NCBI GenBank assembly: GCA_947454665.1
Contig: CANGMU010000072.1
Location: 1 to 9,845 of the forward strand
Source of the DNA: Pseudomonadota bacterium
GTDB lineage: Bacteria > Pseudomonadota > Gammaproteobacteria > Steroidobacterales > Steroidobacteraceae
Length of the DNA: 9,845 nt
Direction of reading: 5' to 3'
Shown in pieces: positions 6,134-9,845 of this stretch. The translations under genes were made by a program, and so were the position numbers. Position 1 is the first letter of the stretch, and each line of letters opens with the position of its first letter. Under the pieces are notes generated by a model. The model was not told where the DNA came from. It saw only the letters and a list, made by a program, of their open reading frames with translations, and did no database searches.

Positions 6134-7125
6134 CCACGCACACCCACGCCGGCCACCGCTGCCAGCAGTCCTTCCTCGGCAACCAGCACGAGCGCAACGA
6201 ACGCCGCACCTGGCTGGTCGTGGCCCTTACCACCGCGATGATGGTCGGAGAGATCATCGGTGGCACCTACTACGGCTCGATGGCGCTCGTGGCCGACGGC
6301 TGGCACATGGCCACGCATGCCGCGGCGCTCACCATCGCGGCGCTGGCCTACCGCTACGCGCGCCGCCACGCGCATGATCCCGTGTTCGCCTTCGGTACCG
6401 GCAAGGTAGGTGAGCTGGCGGGCTTTGCCAGTGCCGTGACGCTGGGCGTGGTCGCGGTGCTGATCTGCTGGGAATCCGTGCAGCGCCTGATGAACCCTCT
6501 GGCCATCGGCTTCGAACAGGCCGGGCTCATCGCAGTGCTGGGACTCTTCGTCAACTTCGTCAGCGCGCTGCTGCTGAAGGACGACCACCACCATCACCAT
6601 CACGGCCATGACCATGACCATGACCATGACCATGACCATGATGACGGACACGTCCACCACCATGAACATGAAGCCAGCGACAGCGCGCACCATCGCGACA
6701 CGAACCTGCATGCCGCCTATGTGCACGTGCTGGCCGATGCGCTGACCTCCGTGCTTGCGATCGCGGGCCTGCTGGCCGGCCGATTCCTGGGCTGGACGTG
6801 GATGGACCCGCTGATCGGCGTGGTCGGCGCGATCGTCATCGCGCAGTGGTCGATCAGCCTGGTGCGCGAGGCCAGCCGCTCGCTGCTGGACGCGCACGAC
6901 AACCACGACCGGCTGGCCCTGATCCGCGACCGGCTGGAGGCGGGCGAAGGTCCGACGCCTGACCGCGTGACGGACATGCACCTGTGGCGCGTGGGGCCCG
7001 GGCATCAGGCCCTGATCGTGTCGATCGACGCCGCGCAGCCGCAGACGCCGGGCGACTACAAGGCGCGGCTCGCGGACATCCCGCAGTTGAGCCACATCAC
7101 GATCGAAGTGAATCCGCGGCCCTGA
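6130..7125 (+). CDS. dmeF: Cation diffusion facilitator, DmeF-type Co2+/Ni2+ exporter
   Basis: A 331-residue inner-membrane proton/metal antiporter of the CDF family. It has the DmeF-type N-terminus (SFLGNQHERNERRTWLVVALT), six spans (about 27-45, 48-74, 95-115, 131-149, 196-217, 226-243) and a cytoplasmic C-terminal domain. The transport site shows H59-x3-H63 in span 2 (GWHMATH) and H199-x3-D203 in span 5. The span 2 pair differs from the HxxxD of zinc CDFs and fits Co/Ni export. The loop between spans 4 and 5 (151-189) is exceptionally His/Asp-rich: six histidines in a row, then six His-Asp repeats, then more His. Such loops bind and sense metal. It starts within the psd stop codon. Metal preference is inferred from family likeness. 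No DmeR regulator gene is visible nearby. Confidence 0.9.
   Translation: MTTHTHAGHRCQQSFLGNQHERNERRTWLVVALTTAMMVGEIIGGTYYGSMALVADGWHMATHAAALTIAALAYRYARRHAHDPVFAFGTGKVGELAGFASAVTLGVVAVLICWESVQRLMNPLAIGFEQAGLIAVLGLFVNFVSALLLKDDHHHHHHGHDHDHDHDHDHDDGHVHHHEHEASDSAHHRDTNLHAAYVHVLADALTSVLAIAGLLAGRFLGWTWMDPLIGVVGAIVIAQWSISLVREASRSLLDAHDNHDRLALIRDRLEAGEGPTPDRVTDMHLWRVGPGHQALIVSIDAAQPQTPGDYKARLADIPQLSHITIEVNPRP
6607..6642 (+). repeat. Six tandem hexamers inside dmeF (His-Asp repeat)
   Basis: Five perfect copies of CATGAC (6607-6636) followed by one variant, CATGAT (6637-6642), encode six consecutive His-Asp pairs in the DmeF metal-binding loop. Copies can change in number without shifting the frame. 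Confidence 0.9.
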
Positions 7126-7148
7126 TCAGGGCCACGGCGTTCAACGCC
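7118..7148. terminator. Hairpins between convergent dmeF and pyrF
   Basis: A perfect 16-base palindrome, GGCCCTGATCAGGGCC (7118-7133), contains the dmeF stop codon. It is followed by a second hairpin, GGCGT-TCA-ACGCC (7136-7148), whose loop is the pyrF stop codon on the other strand. Either could work in both directions at the end of the two convergent genes, which are only 15 bases apart. No T-run follows, so classic intrinsic termination is uncertain; RNA 3'-end stabilisation is an alternative. Confidence 0.4.
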
Positions 7149-7962
7149 AGCGGTTGATCTCGTCGCGCAGCGTGCGCGCAGCGACGCCCGCCGCTTCGGC
7201 GAAATCATCACCCTTGCTGGCATACAGAATGCCGCGCGAGGAATTCACCAGCAGTCCCTTGCCGTCGGCCGTGCGGCCCGCCTTCACGGCGGCCTCGACA
7301 TCGCCGCCCTGCGCGCCAATGCCCGGCACCAGGAACGGCAGGTCGCCGACAGCGGCGCGGATTTCGGCCAATTCCTGCGGATAGGTCGCGCCAACCACCA
7401 GCAGGCAGTTGCCGGACTTGTTCCACTGCTGCGCGACGCGCTCGGCCACGATGCGGTAGAGCCGCTTGCCGTCGACCAGCAAGTCCTGGAAATCGCGCGC
7501 GCCCGGGTTGGACGTGCGGCACAGCACGACGACACCGCGGTCCGCCCACTTGAGATAGGCCTCCACCGTGTCGCCGCCCATATAGGGGTTCACGGTGACG
7601 GCATCGGCGCCATAGCGCACGAAGGCTTCCTGCGCATATTTCTCGGCCGTGTTGCCGATGTCGCCGCGTTTGGAATCGAGGATCACCGGGATGCCCGGGT
7701 GCGCTTCGTGGATGTAGCGAATCGTGTCGAGGAGCTGGTCCTCGGCCGACAAAGCGGCGTAGTGCGCGAACTGCGGCTTGAAGCAGCACGCATAGGCCGC
7801 CGTCGCATCGACGATGCGACGGTTGAACTCGAAGATCGCGCGCGGGTTGCCCTGCAGCGCGGCCGGGAACTTCTCCGGCTCCGGATCCAGGCCGACGCAG
7901 ACGAGCGATTCGTTGCGATCCGCCGCCGCGTAGACGCGGCCGATGAAGTTCAGGTCAGTCAC
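7141..7962 (-). CDS. pyrF: Orotidine 5'-phosphate decarboxylase, type 2
   Basis: Catalyses the last step of de novo UMP synthesis (OMP to UMP plus CO2) in the cytoplasm. The 273-residue length and the motif LDSKRGDIGNTA (95-106), with catalytic D96, K98 and D101, place it in the longer type 2 PyrF group. E. coli PyrF is the shorter type (about 245 residues). Other landmarks are CVGLDPEPEKFP (22-33), VNPYMGGDTVEAYL (124-137), the phosphate-binding VPGIGAQGG region (near 217-225) and NSSRGILYAS (near 246). Start is GTG at 7962, with GGGGGA 9 bases upstream (7972-7977). The first 8 bases overlap the end of the ABC permease gene, so pyrF is probably co-transcribed with yadG-yadH. No pyrimidine-responsive leader is visible. 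Confidence 0.95.
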   Translation of the reverse strand: MTDLNFIGRVYAAADRNESLVCVGLDPEPEKFPAALQGNPRAIFEFNRRIVDATAAYACCFKPQFAHYAALSAEDQLLDTIRYIHEAHPGIPVILDSKRGDIGNTAEKYAQEAFVRYGADAVTVNPYMGGDTVEAYLKWADRGVVVLCRTSNPGARDFQDLLVDGKRLYRIVAERVAQQWNKSGNCLLVVGATYPQELAEIRAAVGDLPFLVPGIGAQGGDVEAAVKAGRTADGKGLLVNSSRGILYASKGDDFAEAAGVAARTLRDEINRWR

Positions 7963-8746
7963 GGGTGCCGGTCCCCCGGTTCAACAGGATCACGGCCCAG
8001 GTGAACAGCGCGATGACGCAGGCCACCATGATCGAGAACGCACCGACGACGCTGACATCCGTGGTGCCCAGGAAGCCGTAGCGGAAGGCATTCACCATGT
8101 GCAGGATCGGGTTGACCATGGAGATCTTCTGCGCCCAGGCGGGCAGCAGGTCGACCGAATAGAACACACCGCCGAAATAGGTCAGCGGCGTCAGCACGAA
8201 GGCCGGGATCCAGTTCACCTGGTCGAAGTTCTTCGCGAACACGGCATTGATGAAGCCACCGAGCGCAAAGATGGCCGAGGTGAGCACGACCGCCGCGATG
8301 ATGATGCCAACGTGGTGCACGTGCAGGTGCGTGAAGACCAGCGCCACGGCCGTCACGACCATGCCCACCATCAGGCCCCGCATGAGCCCGCCGCAAACGT
8401 AGCCGGTGACGATGATCCAGTTCGGCAGCGGCGAGACCAGCAGCTCCTCGATGTGCTTGCCGAACTTCGCCCCGAAGAAGGACGAGACGACGTTGCCGTA
8501 GGAGTTGGTGATGACCGACATCATGATGAGGCCGGGCGCCAGGTAGGCGCGGTAGTCATAGCCGCCCATGTCGCCGACGCGGCGCCCGATCAGGCTGCCG
8601 AAGATGACAAAGTACAGCGTCGAGGTGACGGCCGAGGGGACCAGCGTCTGCCCCCAGATGCGCATGATGCGCCCGTACTCGCGGATGACGATGGTGCGGA
8701 AACCGACTGCGCGGATCGCGGACAGGGACAGTGCTTCGGTGCTCAT
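7955..8746 (-). CDS. yadH: ABC-2 type transporter permease, YadH family
   Basis: A 263-residue inner-membrane subunit with about six spans (36-54, 68-90, 112-138, 146-172, 178-198, 235-256). It matches my memory of E. coli YadH closely: RIWGQTLVPSAVTSTLYFVIFG near the start, then YLAPGLIMMSVITNSYGNV, the coupling-helix region SSFFGAKFGKHIEELLVSP (88-106) and VLTPLTYFGGVFYS (184-197). With the YadG ATPase it forms an exporter; its substrate in E. coli is not established. Only the portion from 8746 down is real: the same frame stays open to 9706, but that part overlaps the ATPase and lacks protein-like sequence. Its ATG overlaps the yadG stop (ATGA, 4 bases), and its own stop overlaps the pyrF start by 8 bases. 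Confidence 0.92.
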   Translation of the reverse strand: MSTEALSLSAIRAVGFRTIVIREYGRIMRIWGQTLVPSAVTSTLYFVIFGSLIGRRVGDMGGYDYRAYLAPGLIMMSVITNSYGNVVSSFFGAKFGKHIEELLVSPLPNWIIVTGYVCGGLMRGLMVGMVVTAVALVFTHLHVHHVGIIIAAVVLTSAIFALGGFINAVFAKNFDQVNWIPAFVLTPLTYFGGVFYSVDLLPAWAQKISMVNPILHMVNAFRYGFLGTTDVSVVGAFSIMVACVIALFTWAVILLNRGTGTRD

Positions 8747-9660
8747 GCCTGACGGTTCTCCACGAGACGCATGAACATCTCTTCCAGCCGGTTGACCTTG
8801 TTGCGCATCGACAGCACGTGCAGGCCCTGCGCGGACAGCGCGGCGAACACGTCGTTGAGGTTCTGTTCCTTCGAGATCTCGACCTCGAGCGTCGTCGGAT
8901 CGACGCGCTCCAGCCGGTAGCCCGGCAGCGACGGCACGACGTCGATCCCATCGCGCAGCGTCAGCAGGAAGCTTTCGGTGTGCAGCTTGCGCAGCAGGTC
9001 GCCCATGCCGCCGCGTTCCATCACCTTGCCGCCGTTGATGATGGCGATGTTGCGGCAGAGGTTCTCGGCCTCTTCCAGGTAGTGCGTGGTCAGGATGATC
9101 GTCGTCCCCTGCTCGTTGATCTCGCGCAGGAAGTCCCACATGGAGCGACGGATCTCGATGTCGACGCCCGCCGTGGGCTCGTCGAGGATCAGCAGCTTCG
9201 GCTGGTGCATCAGCGCGCGGGCGATCATCAGGCGGCGCTTCATGCCACCGGACAGCGAGCGCGCCATCGACTTGCGCTTCTCCCACAACTGCAGCTGCTT
9301 GAGGTATTTCTCGGCCCGCTCGCGGGCCAGGCCGCGCTCGATGCCGTAGAAACCGGCCTGGTTCACCACGATCGTCTCGGGTGACTCGAACATGTTGAAG
9401 TTGATTTCCTGCGGCACCACGCCGATGCAGGCCTTCGCACGCTCGATCTCGGTGTCGATGTCGTGTCCGAAGACCTGCACGCTGCCGGCCGACTTCGTGA
9501 CCAGCGAGGTCACGATGCCGATCAGCGTCGTCTTGCCGGCGCCGTTGGGGCCGAGCAGCGCGAAGAAATCGCCTTGTTCGACGTCGAGGTCGATCCCCTT
9601 GAGGGCCTGGACGCCGTTCTTGTAGGTCTTCGTGAGACCGCGTACGGATAGGGCTTGCAT
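8743..9660 (-). CDS. yadG: ABC transporter ATP-binding protein, YadG family
   Basis: A 305-residue cytoplasmic ATPase that drives the YadH permease. All nucleotide-binding motifs are present: Walker A G37-PNGAGKT-T45, Q-loop Q84 (VVPQE), signature LSGGM (136-140), Walker B LLILDEP (156-162) with catalytic E161, and switch H193 (LTTHYLEEAE). A C-terminal 80-residue segment (about 225-305) follows the nucleotide-binding domain, as in the DrrA/YadG-type exporters, and ends in MRNKVNRLEEMFMRLVE. Length agrees with E. coli YadG (308). ATG at 9660 is preceded by a weak GGGCGG. It is the first gene of a yadG-yadH-pyrF unit and is divergent from the symporter gene at the right edge. Confidence 0.94.
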   Translation of the reverse strand: MQALSVRGLTKTYKNGVQALKGIDLDVEQGDFFALLGPNGAGKTTLIGIVTSLVTKSAGSVQVFGHDIDTEIERAKACIGVVPQEINFNMFESPETIVVNQAGFYGIERGLARERAEKYLKQLQLWEKRKSMARSLSGGMKRRLMIARALMHQPKLLILDEPTAGVDIEIRRSMWDFLREINEQGTTIILTTHYLEEAENLCRNIAIINGGKVMERGGMGDLLRKLHTESFLLTLRDGIDVVPSLPGYRLERVDPTTLEVEISKEQNLNDVFAALSAQGLHVLSMRNKVNRLEEMFMRLVENRQA

Positions 9661-9693
9661 GATTGCCGCCCAGTCTAATGGATCCCGGGGCGG

Positions 9694-9723
9694 TTGACGT
9701 CTCCACGGGCCGGCACCGAATAT
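9694..9723 (+). promoter_or_regulatory. Possible promoter of the symporter gene
   Basis: TTGACG (9694-9699, five of six bases of the -35 consensus) and GAATAT (9718-9723, weak -10) are 18 bases apart. Transcription would begin about 7 bases further on, at or next to the GTG start codon at 9730, which suggests a leaderless mRNA. Confidence 0.3.
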
Positions 9724-9729
9724 CGCCGC

Positions 9730-9845
9730 GTGCGCAAATACCTTCCCGACACCTTCCTCCTCATCCTCATCGCCACCGTCATCACGGCCAGCCTGCTGCC
9801 TGTGCGCGGCGCGACGGCTGAAACGGTCAGCACGATCGCCACGGC
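9730..9845 (+). CDS. Bile acid:sodium symporter-family (BASS, YfeH-like) protein, N-terminus only
   Basis: The first 38 residues of a gene that leaves the window. They read as a short basic start (MRKYLPD) followed by a hydrophobic span (about 8-24) ending LLPVRG and then ATAETVSTIATA. This is the usual opening of the 10-span SBF-like proteins (PF13593), which carry organic anions with sodium. GTG at 9730 is chosen because it starts exactly where family members start. The in-frame stop upstream is at 9676, and the only other candidate is a TTG at 9694. There is no Shine-Dalgarno ahead of it. The call rests on a short fragment and on recalled family pattern. Confidence 0.6.
   Translation, partial: MRKYLPDTFLLILIATVITASLLPVRGATAETVSTIAT

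Noticed and set aside
6607..6642. Tandem hexamers as a CRISPR or regulatory repeat array
   Set aside because: The unit is 6 bases, in frame and coding for His-Asp pairs; there are no spacers.
6103..7095. A 330-codon open frame on the minus strand with a Met/Val repeat
   Set aside because: The repeat is the opposite-strand reading of the His-Asp hexamers of dmeF; the frame has no other protein-like character.
7943..9384. Long plus-strand frames at 7943-8752 and 8731-9384
   Set aside because: Antisense to yadH and yadG, His/Asp/Gln-rich and without motifs.
8747..9706. The upstream 320 codons of the permease frame (a possible fusion protein)
   Set aside because: They are an out-of-frame reading of the yadG ATPase; the permease starts at 8746 with a stop/start overlap.

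Overview
The window looks like a GC-rich proteobacterial chromosome, most likely gammaproteobacterial and perhaps Xanthomonadales/Lysobacterales-like. This rests on high-GC codon use, a YadG/YadH-type ABC pair very close to the enterobacterial proteins, a long (type 2) PyrF, and a DmeF-type metal exporter. The taxonomic guess is low confidence. Genes are packed tightly, with several 4-8 base stop/start overlaps. There are no rRNA or tRNA genes, insertion sequences or CRISPR arrays that I can see, and no gene-free stretch longer than about 145 bases.

Left part, minus strand (1-2854): a glycosyltransferase of the GT4 family (Agt-like) overlaps by 4 bases a calcineurin-like phosphoesterase of the PlcP type. 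A PAP2 lipid phosphatase follows, then a response-regulator receiver gene cut by the window edge. GT4 plus PlcP is the pair that, in rhizobia and marine bacteria, replaces phospholipids by glycolipids. PlcP releases diacylglycerol from phospholipids and Agt glycosylates it. The PAP2 enzyme could supply more diacylglycerol from phosphatidate.

Middle part (2998-6133): a small multi-pass membrane protein resembling the Mpo1/DUF962 family (+) runs convergently into a long, probably membrane-anchored class III aminotransferase (-), and the two genes overlap by 70 bases at their 3' ends. The aminotransferase is divergent from a phosphatidylserine decarboxylase gene (+), with only 47 bases between the two starts. 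Together with the left part, this makes a 5.7 kb neighbourhood in which every complete gene is a lipid enzyme, a lipid-like membrane protein, or a PLP enzyme sitting beside one. This is the most interesting feature of the window.

Right part (6130-9845): a DmeF-type Co/Ni exporter with a striking His/Asp-rich loop is translationally coupled to psd. It ends at a palindromic hairpin facing pyrF (-). PyrF is downstream of, and overlaps, yadH, which itself overlaps yadG, forming a yadG-yadH-pyrF minus-strand unit. The window closes with the first 38 codons of a bile acid:sodium symporter-family protein on the plus strand, which may be read from a leaderless mRNA.
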